Origin: Hydrogenophaga flava NBRC 102514
Lineage (GTDB): Bacteria; Pseudomonadota; Gammaproteobacteria; Burkholderiales; Burkholderiaceae_C
Assembly: GCF_001571145.1 (NCBI RefSeq)
Contig: NZ_BCTF01000008.1
Span: 1 to 64,000 of the forward strand
Length of the DNA stretch: 64,000 bases
Direction of reading: 5' to 3'
Under the pieces are notes generated by a model. The model had not been told where the DNA came from. It saw only the letters and a list, made by a program, of their open reading frames with translations, and did not search any database. The first letter of the stretch is position 1. Every line of letters starts with the position of its first letter. Below, one piece after another: positions 1 through 10,183 of the stretch. The translations under genes were made by a program, and so were the position numbers.

Positions 1-88
1 CGCCGATGGTGGTGTGCCCAACATCAACCAGTACGGCAACTCGTACCAGCTGCTCCCGGCTGAATGGGTGGGACCGTTCTACTACTAA
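1..88 (+). CDS. C-terminal end of an unidentified protein (partial)
   Basis: The frame starting at base 2 is open from the window edge to a TAA at 86-88 and encodes about 28 residues ending in an aromatic tail (WVGPFYY). A strong hairpin follows at once, which supports this as a real gene end. The fragment is too short to assign a family; I do not recognise it. Confidence 0.5.
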   Translation, partial: ADGGVPNINQYGNSYQLLPAEWVGPFYY

Positions 89-110
89 GAAACAGAGAGC
101 TCATGTAGAA

Positions 111-145
111 ACCCCCGCTGGATGTGAAATCCAGCGGGGGTTTTC
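111..145. terminator. Intrinsic, probably bidirectional terminator
   Basis: A perfect 12-bp stem (acccccgctgga at 111-122 and tccagcgggggt at 130-141) encloses a 7-nt loop, with a short T run after it on the plus strand and TTT on the other. It lies between a plus-strand gene end and the 3' end of the minus-strand ygiQ-like gene, so it can serve both convergent transcripts. Confidence 0.85.
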
Positions 146-186
146 TGCATCTGGCGACACAGGGCGCGAAGGTGTCTCTGTTGGCG

Positions 187-2475
<2,289 letters not shown>

Positions 2476-2570
2476 GGGGCCGTTCTGGGTACTTTCGGGG
2501 GAACCCGCAAGTGTAGGGGCCCCAGCCTGCCCTGCGTGGGCCTGGGGCCTCCCGCCAGACTGTCGGCGCC

Positions 2571-3167
2571 TTACAGAGAGCGCTTGCGCTCCAGCGGCAC
2601 CAGCGACAGTTCCGGCCCCGCTGTGTCGTGCCGCTCCCGCTCTCGCCGGCCCTCAATCTTCCCCGCTGCCAGCTTCGCGGTGTAGCGCAAGACCTTCAAG
2701 TCGTTGGGGTCGGGATCGCCCAGAGGCGCCTGGCTGAAGGTGCACAGCGTTCCATAGACCTCGCCGCTCGCCAGCACGATGAGCGTGCTGATGTGGGTGC
2801 CGATGGAAAAGGGAACATCCTTGAGCAGGGCAGCCGAGGCCGGCAGCCGCCGGGCATCGGGAATGAACTCTGGCAGGCGTCCATCCACCACCCGCTGGCA
2901 CCAGGACACCTCCAGCGGATCGGCGTCGCCGACAGCCAGGAGAGGGTTCCCGGGATCGGTATCCACGTACCGGATGACCCGCTGGCCCTCGGCAAACTGA
3001 GACACGAACACCACATCCATCTTCATGCGGTCGCGCAGCAACCGCAGCACATCCGTGATGGACTGGTCAATAAGTTCATCGGACTCATCGGCGGTGGCCA
3101 CCAGCAGCTCGGACACCTGCACTTCAAGATCCTCGGGCCTGTAGCCCTGTTCGTACAGCGGATTCAT
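2571..3167 (-). CDS. GAF domain-containing protein
   Basis: A 198-residue soluble protein. Residues about 30-175 form a single GAF domain (for example [11 protein letters not shown], and [14 protein letters not shown] near the end of the fold). There is no attached kinase, GGDEF or HTH domain, so it is a stand-alone sensor or ligand-binding module. The C-terminus is arginine-rich. The ligand cannot be inferred. A TATAAA box lies only 7 nt before the ATG and no Shine-Dalgarno sequence is visible, so the message may be leaderless. A weak 8-bp-arm hairpin at 2518-2549 lies after the gene and could separate it from the ygiQ-like gene. Confidence 0.8.
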   Translation of the reverse strand: MNPLYEQGYRPEDLEVQVSELLVATADESDELIDQSITDVLRLLRDRMKMDVVFVSQFAEGQRVIRYVDTDPGNPLLAVGDADPLEVSWCQRVVDGRLPEFIPDARRLPASAALLKDVPFSIGTHISTLIVLASGEVYGTLCTFSQAPLGDPDPNDLKVLRYTAKLAAGKIEGRRERERHDTAGPELSLVPLERKRSL

Positions 3168-3171
3168 GCAG

Positions 3172-3190
3172 GGTTTTATAAGTTAAAACC
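3172..3190 (-). promoter_or_regulatory. -10 box and dyad immediately upstream of the GAF gene
   Basis: The 7-bp arms ggtttta and taaaacc flank a 5-nt spacer. On the minus strand the dyad contains TATAAA (3175-3180), a plausible -10 element 7 nt before the ATG at 3167. The -35 region is poor. It could be an autoregulated, leaderless promoter. Confidence 0.45.
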
Positions 3191-3227
3191 GCGCACCCTG
3201 CATCCCACAAGACGAAGCCTGTCCCGC

Positions 3228-3431
3228 TCAAAGGTCCTTGACCGCTGCGTCGATATGCGCCTGGAACAGGGCCGGGTCGGCCAGCGCATTGGCGTTCATC
3301 AGCGCAAGCTTCACGAGGAACAGCTCGGTTTTCGCGGGGTCGACGGCGTCGATGGCTGTCGCCAGCTGGTCGTAGACCTGCTCCAGGCCCGGGACCGTCA
3401 GGGTCTGCTGAGAGAGATGCTGGCTGCTCAT
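3228..3431 (-). CDS. DUF2783-like small protein
   Basis: A 67-residue protein starting MSSQHLSQQTLTVPGLEQVY. Its ATG overlaps the TGA of the flavin monooxygenase gene (ATGA, 3428-3431), so the two are translationally coupled. Small DUF2783 proteins are regularly encoded directly after class A FAD monooxygenases in Burkholderiales, which supports the assignment by context and texture. The role is unknown; a partner or stabilising subunit of the monooxygenase is a reasonable inference. A longer in-frame start upstream is rejected because it would lie inside the monooxygenase gene. Confidence 0.7.
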   Translation of the reverse strand: MSSQHLSQQTLTVPGLEQVYDQLATAIDAVDPAKTELFLVKLALMNANALADPALFQAHIDAAVKDL

Positions 3432-5137
3432 GACGTGGCTCCTGTGTGCAGGCCGGTGGCGGTGTGGAGAGCGGCGCACAGCCGGCTGGCGTCCAGCGAC
3501 GTCCATCGGGCGCAGACGTGCTGGTCGGGCCGCAGCAGGTAGACACCACCCGAGCAGAGCCCGTGGCGCAGGCGCAGGTGGCCGTCCGCATCGGACAAGG
3601 TCTGGTCGGCACCGGCAACCGGCTGGCGCGCCCCGACTGCGATCACCTGCAGCGGCAGGCCTTGGGCCCGGGCAGTATCGACCACCTCACGCACGTCGGC
3701 GGGAAGGCTGGCCCCCTCTTCGGCTGCCCACAGCAGGGTGAAGCGGTGGTCCAGGTGATCGAGCAGGAAGCAGTCGTCGCTCAGGCGGATGTTGCGCGGC
3801 GGCGCGCCGTGACCTGGCCCAGCCTCGAACGCCGCGTTGTCGTCGTCCACCGCATTGAGCGGCGAGCGGGTGTACTCGTGCGGGCGGGAGGTGCGCCAGT
3901 GGTAGAGCGGCCCGACGAAGGGCTGGCTCAGCGAGAGCGAGAGCACCGCGTCGCGCAGCAGCCGGAAACCGCGCGTGGGCGGTGTCATGAAGCGGGTGCT
4001 CTTGCCCGCCTCGTCGATGATCTCGCGCGCCGCGCCCACGCGCTCGCTGCTGTAGCTCTGCAACAGCGATGCAGGCGCCACGCCCCGGGCCACCAGCGCG
4101 AGCCGCCAGGCCAGCGCCTGTGCATCCTGAAAACCAGTGTTGGCGCCGCGCACCCCGAAGATGGGCAGCAGGTGCGCCGCATCGCCGACAAACAGCACAT
4201 GGCCGTGCACGTAGTCGGGCAGCGTGAGCGCGCGCGCCGAATAGACCGAGCACCAGTCCATTTCCCAGGGCACGCCGGCGCGGCCGATCATGGCCAGCTG
4301 GGCGTCGATGCGCGCCTTCAGCGATTCGGGCTGGAGCGCGTCTTCGGGCGTCTCGCCGGGTGGCAGCTGGTAGTCCAGCCGCCACAGACCGTGCGGCTCG
4401 CGGTGCATGAGGATGGTGTTGCCCGGGTTCCAGTCGGGGCCGAAGAAGGCCAGGCGCTCGGTGGGCAGCGGCAGGTCCACGCGGATGTCGGCGATGACGA
4501 ACTTGCCTTCGTAGGACGCGCCTTCGAGCTTGAGGTCCATGAGGGCGCGGATCGCCGAACGGGCACCGTCGGCGGCCACCAGCCAGTCGGATTTCAGCGT
4601 GTACGGGCCTTCGGCGGTGTCGACCTGCAATGTGGCACCGGAGGCGTCCTGCCCGAACGACACCAGCTTGTTGCCCCAGCGCAGTTCCACCATCGGATGG
4701 GCGTCGCAGGCCTCCACCAGGTACTGCTCCAGATACTGCTGCTGGATGTTGATCAGCGGGGCGAAACGGTCGTCGGGGTCGTGCGGGTTCTCCATGCGGA
4801 ACACGCGCTGGCCACGGTAAATGGAGTTGCCACAGTTCCACGGCAGGCCGTTCTCTGTGACGCGGCGTGCCACACCCACCTGCTGCAGGATCTCCATCGA
4901 GCGCCGCGTGAAAGCGATGGCCCGGCTGCCCTCGGACACCTGTCGCTCGGCTTCTAGCACCACGCAGCGCACGCCCTGCTGCGCCAGCGCCAGCGCGGTC
5001 ACCAGGCCAATGGGGCCGGCCCCCGCGATGACCACCGGGGCGTGCTGCTGCGCCGGGTGCTGCGATGGAACCCAGGCATCAAACACCTGGTAGCTGTAAT
5101 AGATCGAGCGCCGTGGTTCCGCGTGGGGCTGGTGCAT
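3428..5137 (-). CDS. FAD-dependent aromatic-ring monooxygenase (class A, MhpA/PHBH-type)
   Basis: A 569-residue flavoprotein with the three class A signatures: the dinucleotide-binding GAGPIG at residues 39-44, the ADG motif at 189-191, and GDAAHLLPIFGVRGAN from residue 318. Class A enzymes use NAD(P)H and O2 to hydroxylate phenolic or other aromatic rings; this one resembles 3-(3-hydroxyphenyl)propionate hydroxylases and the FAD_binding_3 family. The substrate cannot be fixed from sequence. The C-terminal thioredoxin-like portion lacks a CxxC. The ribosome binding site AGGAG precedes the ATG. A LuxR-type regulator lies upstream and the DUF2783-like gene overlaps downstream. Confidence 0.88.
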   Translation of the reverse strand: MHQPHAEPRRSIYYSYQVFDAWVPSQHPAQQHAPVVIAGAGPIGLVTALALAQQGVRCVVLEAERQVSEGSRAIAFTRRSMEILQQVGVARRVTENGLPWNCGNSIYRGQRVFRMENPHDPDDRFAPLINIQQQYLEQYLVEACDAHPMVELRWGNKLVSFGQDASGATLQVDTAEGPYTLKSDWLVAADGARSAIRALMDLKLEGASYEGKFVIADIRVDLPLPTERLAFFGPDWNPGNTILMHREPHGLWRLDYQLPPGETPEDALQPESLKARIDAQLAMIGRAGVPWEMDWCSVYSARALTLPDYVHGHVLFVGDAAHLLPIFGVRGANTGFQDAQALAWRLALVARGVAPASLLQSYSSERVGAAREIIDEAGKSTRFMTPPTRGFRLLRDAVLSLSLSQPFVGPLYHWRTSRPHEYTRSPLNAVDDDNAAFEAGPGHGAPPRNIRLSDDCFLLDHLDHRFTLLWAAEEGASLPADVREVVDTARAQGLPLQVIAVGARQPVAGADQTLSDADGHLRLRHGLCSGGVYLLRPDQHVCARWTSLDASRLCAALHTATGLHTGATS

Positions 5138-5160
5138 GCGTGTCTCCTGTAATGCGCCGC

Positions 5161-5206
5161 AGTGTAGGCAGCGACGAGCCGATCGATGTCCTTTTTTCAG
5201 GACATC
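5161..5206 (-). promoter_or_regulatory. Candidate promoter and operator of the monooxygenase gene
   Basis: A perfect 8-bp inverted repeat (gatgtcct at 5185-5192 and aggacatc at 5199-5206) lies between the LuxR-type regulator and the monooxygenase gene. A TACACT -10-like box lies at 5161-5166 on the minus strand; the -35 position would then overlap the dyad. This arrangement suits a LuxR-type activator site, but binding is inferred only from position. No T run follows, so a terminator is less likely. Confidence 0.45.
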
Positions 5207-5218
5207 CGGGACAAGTGA

Positions 5219-6061
5219 TCAGGTCGACGCCAGCAGCGCGGCGAACAGTTCACGCTGCCCCGCCACACCCAGCTTGCGGTAGACCCGCTGGCAGTAGGTC
5301 TGGGCGCTGGAAGGCGTCAGGCCCAGGCGTTCGGCCAGGGTGTTGGTGTCCAGACCGTCCATGAGTGCCTGCAGCACGTCCTGGTCTCGGCGGGTGAGCT
5401 GCGGCCAGCGCCGGACGGCGCGCGCCAGCAGCAGTCCGCCCAGGTCCTGATGGACCGCCAGGCCTGTGTGGTGCAGGCGCACGGCCTGCACGATCAGTGG
5501 TGAAAAGGCCTCGACCACGGCGACCGCCGCGTCGTCAAAGGGGCCGTGCTCGGTGCCGCGGTAGAGGTGCACCGACATCCAGCGCCGCCCCTCATACAGC
5601 GCCAGCACCGCAAGCCGCTCGGCCACCTGCGGCAGCGTGTAGCAGGTCTGGCGGTAGCCGGCGTGGGCGATGTCGACACCGGTCTGGCGGTGCAGCAGGA
5701 TGCGCGGCTGCTCGGTGCCGGCCTTTTGCGCGGCGGCCCACTCGGCCTGCATCACGGCGGCCAGCCCATCGAGCCGGTGGTAGCGGTTGACATAGGCCTC
5801 GGCAATGTGGGGCAACTCCTGAGTGCGCGAACGATCGCCCACCGCCACCACGACGGGCCTGCGCCCGGGCTCGAAGGAAAAAATGGTGCACTGGGCGAGA
5901 GGCGCGTGCGCACCCACAAGACGCAACAGGTCTTCGGCCACCGCGTCCCTGGCGCCCTGGCCCAGGTGGGTCAGCAGTGCGCTGGCCTGCGCCAGCGGCA
6001 GGTCCAGCGCAGGCGGCTGGCGGGAGCCCAGCTCCCAGTGGCGTCGCGATGGGGTGACCAT
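5219..6061 (-). CDS. LuxR-family transcriptional regulator
   Basis: A 280-residue protein with a GAF-like N-terminal half that should bind a ligand and a C-terminal GerE/LuxR helix-turn-helix from about residue 222 (LTRRDQDVLQALMDG, then LAERLGLTPSSAQTYCQRVY). There is no receiver domain. The ATG at 6061 is preferred; an in-frame GTG lies 9 bp upstream. It sits between the minus-strand monooxygenase pair and a divergent crotonase gene, so it probably controls one or both. The 8-bp inverted repeat at 5185-5206 is its best candidate target. Confidence 0.85.
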   Translation of the reverse strand: MVTPSRRHWELGSRQPPALDLPLAQASALLTHLGQGARDAVAEDLLRLVGAHAPLAQCTIFSFEPGRRPVVVAVGDRSRTQELPHIAEAYVNRYHRLDGLAAVMQAEWAAAQKAGTEQPRILLHRQTGVDIAHAGYRQTCYTLPQVAERLAVLALYEGRRWMSVHLYRGTEHGPFDDAAVAVVEAFSPLIVQAVRLHHTGLAVHQDLGGLLLARAVRRWPQLTRRDQDVLQALMDGLDTNTLAERLGLTPSSAQTYCQRVYRKLGVAGQRELFAALLAST

Positions 6062-6141
6062 GCGCGGCACTGTAGCTCAGGCGACGCGCACGGGTTACAC
6101 AACACTCCTAGCATGCGGGCACCGCCACCGAGGAGCCCTCC

Positions 6142-7038
6142 ATGCCCGAATTCAGCACCCTGCGCATCACGCCCGACCCGCATCAGCCGCGCATCGCCCG
6201 CCTGCTGCTCAACCGGCCAGAACAGTACAACGCGATCAACGACGCCATGCCCGGCGAGATCCGCGCCGCGGTGGACTGGGCCAACGCCGAACCAGAAATC
6301 CATGTCATCGTGGTCGAGGGGGCGGGCAAGGGCTTCTGTGGCGGCTACGACCTCGCCGGCTATGCCGAGCAGCGGATCGAACACCCCTGCCAGCAGGAAG
6401 CCCACCCCTGGGACCCGATGGCCGACTACGCCGTCATGAAGCGCAACACCGAGGACTTCATGAGCCTGTGGCGCTCATCCAAGCCGACCATCGCCAAGGT
6501 GCATGGCGCCGCGGTGGCCGGTGGCAGCGACATTGCGATGTGCTGCGACCTGCTGGTGATGGCCGAGGATGCGCGCATCGGCTACATGCCCACCCGCGTC
6601 TGGGGCTGCCCGACCACGGCCATGTGGACCTACCGGCTCGGGCCACTGCGCGCCAAGCAGATGATGTTCACCGGCGACGTGATCGACGGCCGCACCGCCG
6701 CCGACTGGGGCCTGGCCAACGAAGCCGTGCCGGAGGAACAGCTGGAGGACGCAGTGATGCGGCTGGCCGGGCGCATCGCGGGCGTGCCCTCGTCGCACCT
6801 GGCGATGCACAAGCTGGTGGTCAACCAGGCCATGCTCAGCATGGGTCTGGAACAGACCCAGATGTTCGCCACCGTGTTCGACGGCATCACGCGCCACAAC
6901 CCCGAAGGCCTGTGGTTCCGCCGGTACGCCCAGGAACAGGGTTTCAAGGCCGCGGTGCAGTGGCGCGACAGCGGCCGGCCCATCCCCGAAGGCGACGAAG
7001 CACGCGCACTGATCCAGGAAATGGACGCGCGCGAATAG
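6142..7038 (+). CDS. Enoyl-CoA hydratase/isomerase (crotonase) family protein
   Basis: A 298-residue crotonase-fold protein. The oxyanion-hole segments are visible: [11 protein letters not shown] near residue 70 and [19 protein letters not shown] near 125. A typical catalytic acid position is replaced by the loop around [13 protein letters not shown], so hydratase versus isomerase, ligase or hydrolase chemistry cannot be decided. GAGGAG at 6130-6135 gives a good ribosome binding site. It is divergent from the LuxR-type regulator and the ring-hydroxylating monooxygenase, consistent with a role in CoA-ester catabolism of an aromatic or alicyclic compound. Confidence 0.85.
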   Translation: MPEFSTLRITPDPHQPRIARLLLNRPEQYNAINDAMPGEIRAAVDWANAEPEIHVIVVEGAGKGFCGGYDLAGYAEQRIEHPCQQEAHPWDPMADYAVMKRNTEDFMSLWRSSKPTIAKVHGAAVAGGSDIAMCCDLLVMAEDARIGYMPTRVWGCPTTAMWTYRLGPLRAKQMMFTGDVIDGRTAADWGLANEAVPEEQLEDAVMRLAGRIAGVPSSHLAMHKLVVNQAMLSMGLEQTQMFATVFDGITRHNPEGLWFRRYAQEQGFKAAVQWRDSGRPIPEGDEARALIQEMDARE

Positions 7039-7165
7039 CAAGCGCGTGTTACGCAACAGGCGCAACCAGACGTACGGTTCATCTCGTTACCCCTCTTACG
7101 GCAGTGTTCCGAATGTAAGCCTCATGGTCCGTAGCATGAGCGCTTCACTTTCAGAAGGAGCTCGC

Positions 7166-7711
7166 ATGGCACTGCATTTCGGAAAACGCGACAACGAACC
7201 CACCAACACCCTCAACCAGGGGCTCAACTCCCCCCGTTACGGCGCCAGCAGCATGAACACACCCTCCTCCAGCACCACACCCGAAAGCCGCCAGCCGGCA
7301 TCGGCTGCGGCATCCGCCAGCACCACAGTGCCTGAAGGCGGCAGCAAGCTGACGGTCGGTCCGAACATCAAGCTCAAGGGCGTGGAAATCACCGACTGCG
7401 ACACACTCGTGGTGGAAGGTCTGGTCGAAGCCACGATGGACTCGCGCGTGATCCAGATCGCCCAGCAAGGCGCCTTCAAAGGCTCGGCCGAGATCGACAT
7501 CGCCGAGATCCACGGCGTGTTCGACGGCAACCTCACCGTGCGCCAGAAGCTCGTGATCTACGCCACCGGCAAGGTCACCGGCAAGATCCGTTACGGCAAG
7601 GTGGTGATCGAAGAAGGCGGCCAACTCTCGGGCGACATCGAGTGCTCGGTGGCCGGCAGCACCAAGTCATCCTCTTCCGCGGCCAAGCCCTCCATGGCGC
7701 TCGCCGCCTGA
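7166..7711 (+). CDS. Bactofilin (polymer-forming cytoskeletal protein)
   Basis: A 181-residue protein. After a disordered, Ser/Thr/Pro-rich N-terminus of about 60 residues comes the bactofilin (DUF583) beta-helix core, residues about 65-165, with the repeating hydrophobic and glycine pattern (VGPNIKLKGVEITDCDTLVV, then AEIDIAEIHGVFDGNLTV). The C-terminal tail is short and Ser/Ala-rich. Bactofilins self-assemble without nucleotides and position wall enzymes or appendages at the membrane. The ATG at 7166 follows AGAAGGAG; an in-frame upstream extension has no such signal. A GspA/GspB pair and envelope glycosylation genes follow downstream. Confidence 0.93.
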   Translation: MALHFGKRDNEPTNTLNQGLNSPRYGASSMNTPSSSTTPESRQPASAAASASTTVPEGGSKLTVGPNIKLKGVEITDCDTLVVEGLVEATMDSRVIQIAQQGAFKGSAEIDIAEIHGVFDGNLTVRQKLVIYATGKVTGKIRYGKVVIEEGGQLSGDIECSVAGSTKSSSSAAKPSMALAA

Positions 7712-7733
7712 GCAACACCACCCTCTGAACCTC

Positions 7734-7755
7734 ACCGCCCGCTTCTGCGGGCGGT
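7734..7755 (+). terminator. Hairpin after the bactofilin gene
   Basis: The arms accgcccgc (7734-7742) and gcgggcggt (7747-7755) form a 9-bp stem with a TTCT loop, followed by the T-rich attcattt. It is a probable terminator separating the bactofilin gene from the ExeA-type gene, which starts 43 bp further on. Confidence 0.6.
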
Positions 7756-7797
7756 ATTCATTTGCGCCTGCCCCGGCGGCCCCGCTATCCTCTGGGC

Positions 7798-9501
7798 ATG
7801 TACGCCGGTTATTTCGGTCTCCAGCAGACCCCCTTTTCCATTGCCCCGGACCCCCGCTACCTCCTGATGAGCGAGCGGCACCGGGAGGCGCTGGCGCTGC
7901 TTCTGTACGGGGTGCAGGGCGGCGGCGGCTTCGTCCTGCTCACCGGCGAGATCGGGGCCGGCAAAACCACGGTCTGCCGCTGCTTCCTCGAACAGGTCCC
8001 CGAGAACTGCAGGGTCGCCTACATCTTCAACCCCAAGCTCACCGTCGGCGACCTGCTCAAAACCATCTGCCACGAGTTCCAGCTGGAGGTGCGGCATGAG
8101 GGCATCGGCCCGGCCACGATCAAGGACTATCTTGATCCGCTGAACGAGTATTTGCTGCGCAGCCACGCCGCCGGTCAGCGCAATGTGCTGATCATCGACG
8201 AGGCGCAGAACCTCACGCCCCATGTGCTGGAACAGCTGCGGCTGCTGACCAATCTGGAAACCAACGAACGCAAGCTGTTGCAGATTGTTCTGATCGGGCA
8301 GCCTGAACTGCGCGCCGTGCTGGCCAGGCCCGAGCTGGAACAGCTGGCGCAACGTGTGATCGCGCGGTTCCACCTGGGGGCCCTCAGTCCGGCCGAAACC
8401 CGGCAGTACGTGCGGCACCGGATGGAGGTGGCAGGCCTCAAGGGCCCCCTGCCGTTCAGCGCCGAAGCGCTGGCGCGCGTCCATGCGATCACCCGCGGGG
8501 TGCCCCGGCGCATCAACCTGCTGTGTGATCGAGCGTTGCTGGGCGCCTACGCCACCGACAGCCGGCAAGTTGGTCCCGCGATGGTGGACAAGGCGGCCAG
8601 CGAGGTGTTCGACATGCCCGCCACCCGGTCCGCGCCTCCACCCGTCAAGACACTGGTCAGCCGCCCCTGGCAGACGCTGGCCCTGGGCGCACTGGGCGGC
8701 GCCGTGCTGGCCGCCGCAGTGGCCGCCGTGCTCTGGCAGCAGCGCGCACCGTCACAGACACCTGCTCCCGATCCATCCAGCCCCACCGCCAGCCCCACCA
8801 AGGGTCCGGCACCGGTGGCACCGACAACCGCGCCAGCCCCGCCCCCGCCCACCGCGGCCATCGAGGCTCCTGCCGACCCACTGCCTGCAAGCGCTCCTGC
8901 TCCACTCGTCAAGCCGCCGGTGGCCGCAGACCTGCTGGGCTCCGAGGTCACCGCTTGGCGCGAGCTCGGCGCGCTCTGGGGTGAGCCCTTGGCCGGAGGG
9001 GACCCCTGCACCGCGGCCCTGCAACGCCAGTTGCAGTGCTTCAGCACGCAGCGCATGACGCTGCACGGCCTGCGCCAGCTGAACCGCCCGGGCATCCTGT
9101 TGCTGCGCATGGGCAGTGAGGAACCGCGGCGGGCCCTCGTGACCGCCATGACCGCAGAAACTGCCACACTGCAGGCCAATGGTCAGCGCTGGCTGATGCC
9201 GCTGACCGCGCTGGCCGACGTCTGGCGCGGCGACTACGCAACCCTCTGGCGCCAGCCCGAGGGCACGCGGGGCCGTATCACACAGAACCCCCAGGGTGTG
9301 GCCGGTGACTGGCTTTCGGGAGAGCTCATCAGCCTCCAGACCAAGGGCCTGATTCCCGCCGAGGCCAGCACCTTCGCCACCCGCCTGAAGGCCTTCCAGC
9401 GGACACAAGGCCTGGAGGCCGACGGCGTGGCCGGGTCCATGACCTTCATGCAGGTCAACCTGGCAGCGGGTGTGGACGAACCCCGCCTGAGCAAGCCCTG
9501 A
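7798..9501 (+). CDS. ExeA/GspA-type AAA ATPase with peptidoglycan-binding domain
   Basis: A 567-residue protein starting MYAGYFGLQQTPFSIAPDP, the hallmark of ExeA/GspA. Walker A is GEIGAGKTT (residues 50-58) and Walker B is VLIIDEAQNL (about 130-139). One transmembrane helix follows near residue 290, then a Pro/Ala-rich periplasmic linker and a C-terminal domain ending in a PG_binding_1 repeat (GLEADGVAGSMTFMQVNLAAG). GspA and GspB normally reorganise peptidoglycan to let the type II secretin assemble. No gsp core gene lies in this window. The gspB-like gene begins 13 bp after the stop, so the pair is an operon. Confidence 0.88.
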   Translation: MYAGYFGLQQTPFSIAPDPRYLLMSERHREALALLLYGVQGGGGFVLLTGEIGAGKTTVCRCFLEQVPENCRVAYIFNPKLTVGDLLKTICHEFQLEVRHEGIGPATIKDYLDPLNEYLLRSHAAGQRNVLIIDEAQNLTPHVLEQLRLLTNLETNERKLLQIVLIGQPELRAVLARPELEQLAQRVIARFHLGALSPAETRQYVRHRMEVAGLKGPLPFSAEALARVHAITRGVPRRINLLCDRALLGAYATDSRQVGPAMVDKAASEVFDMPATRSAPPPVKTLVSRPWQTLALGALGGAVLAAAVAAVLWQQRAPSQTPAPDPSSPTASPTKGPAPVAPTTAPAPPPPTAAIEAPADPLPASAPAPLVKPPVAADLLGSEVTAWRELGALWGEPLAGGDPCTAALQRQLQCFSTQRMTLHGLRQLNRPGILLLRMGSEEPRRALVTAMTAETATLQANGQRWLMPLTALADVWRGDYATLWRQPEGTRGRITQNPQGVAGDWLSGELISLQTKGLIPAEASTFATRLKAFQRTQGLEADGVAGSMTFMQVNLAAGVDEPRLSKP

Positions 9502-9514
9502 ACGCCGCCGCGCC

Positions 9515-10183
9515 ATGTCCTACATCCTTGATGCACTGAAACGGGCCGACGCCGAACGCGAGCGGGGCCACGTGCCCGGCCTCCACAGCCAGGGCACGCC
9601 GGCCCCCGCAGCGGGTGCGGCGCGGGCGAGGCGGTTCGGCCTGCCCATGATGGCGGGAGCCATCGTCCTGCTGCTGGCCGCAGCGACCGCCTTCTGGTGG
9701 TGGAACACGCCCCCCCGAGAGGCAGCGGCGCCAGTTGCTGTGGCGCAAGCACCGGTCAGCGCGCTGGAGAAGCCGGGCACGGCCCCGGAAGCCTCGGCGA
9801 CACCCCCTGCCCCTGCGCTGCCCATTCTGGCACCGCCACAGGTGGTCGCCCCGCCGCCTGCGCCCCGCGCCGCGCCTGCCCCTGCGACGGCTTCTGCAAC
9901 CTCACCCGCAGCGGCGTCCAGTGCGCCCACACCCCCTGCACCATCCGCCTCCGCCGGCATGGACGGACAACCTCCGCCGGCCGCCGCGGCCCCCGCATCG
10001 GCGCCTGCGGTCAAGGTCTCTGGTGTCACCTACTCCTCCAACGCGTCCCACCGGATGCTGATCGCGAATGGCAAGGTGGTGCGCGAAGGCGAAGAAATCG
10101 AGCCCGGTCTCAAGGTAGAGGTCATTTCCCCCAGAAGCGCCATACTCAACCACCGTGGCTCCCGATACAACATCAACTACTGA
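9515..10183 (+). CDS. GspB-like general secretion pathway protein
   Basis: A 222-residue bitopic membrane protein. The N-terminal MSYILDALKRADAERERG is the conserved cytoplasmic tag of GspB/ExeB, followed by one transmembrane helix (about residues 42-62), a long Ala/Pro-rich periplasmic linker, and a C-terminal GspB domain (about 165-222, ending NHRGSRYNINY). GspB partners the GspA ATPase immediately upstream. The 3' end overlaps the next gene by 29 bp, coupling the pair to the glycosyltransferase. Whether they serve a secretin elsewhere on the chromosome or an envelope-assembly task linked to this cluster is unknown. Confidence 0.85.
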   Translation: MSYILDALKRADAERERGHVPGLHSQGTPAPAAGAARARRFGLPMMAGAIVLLLAAATAFWWWNTPPREAAAPVAVAQAPVSALEKPGTAPEASATPPAPALPILAPPQVVAPPPAPRAAPAPATASATSPAAASSAPTPPAPSASAGMDGQPPPAAAAPASAPAVKVSGVTYSSNASHRMLIANGKVVREGEEIEPGLKVEVISPRSAILNHRGSRYNINY

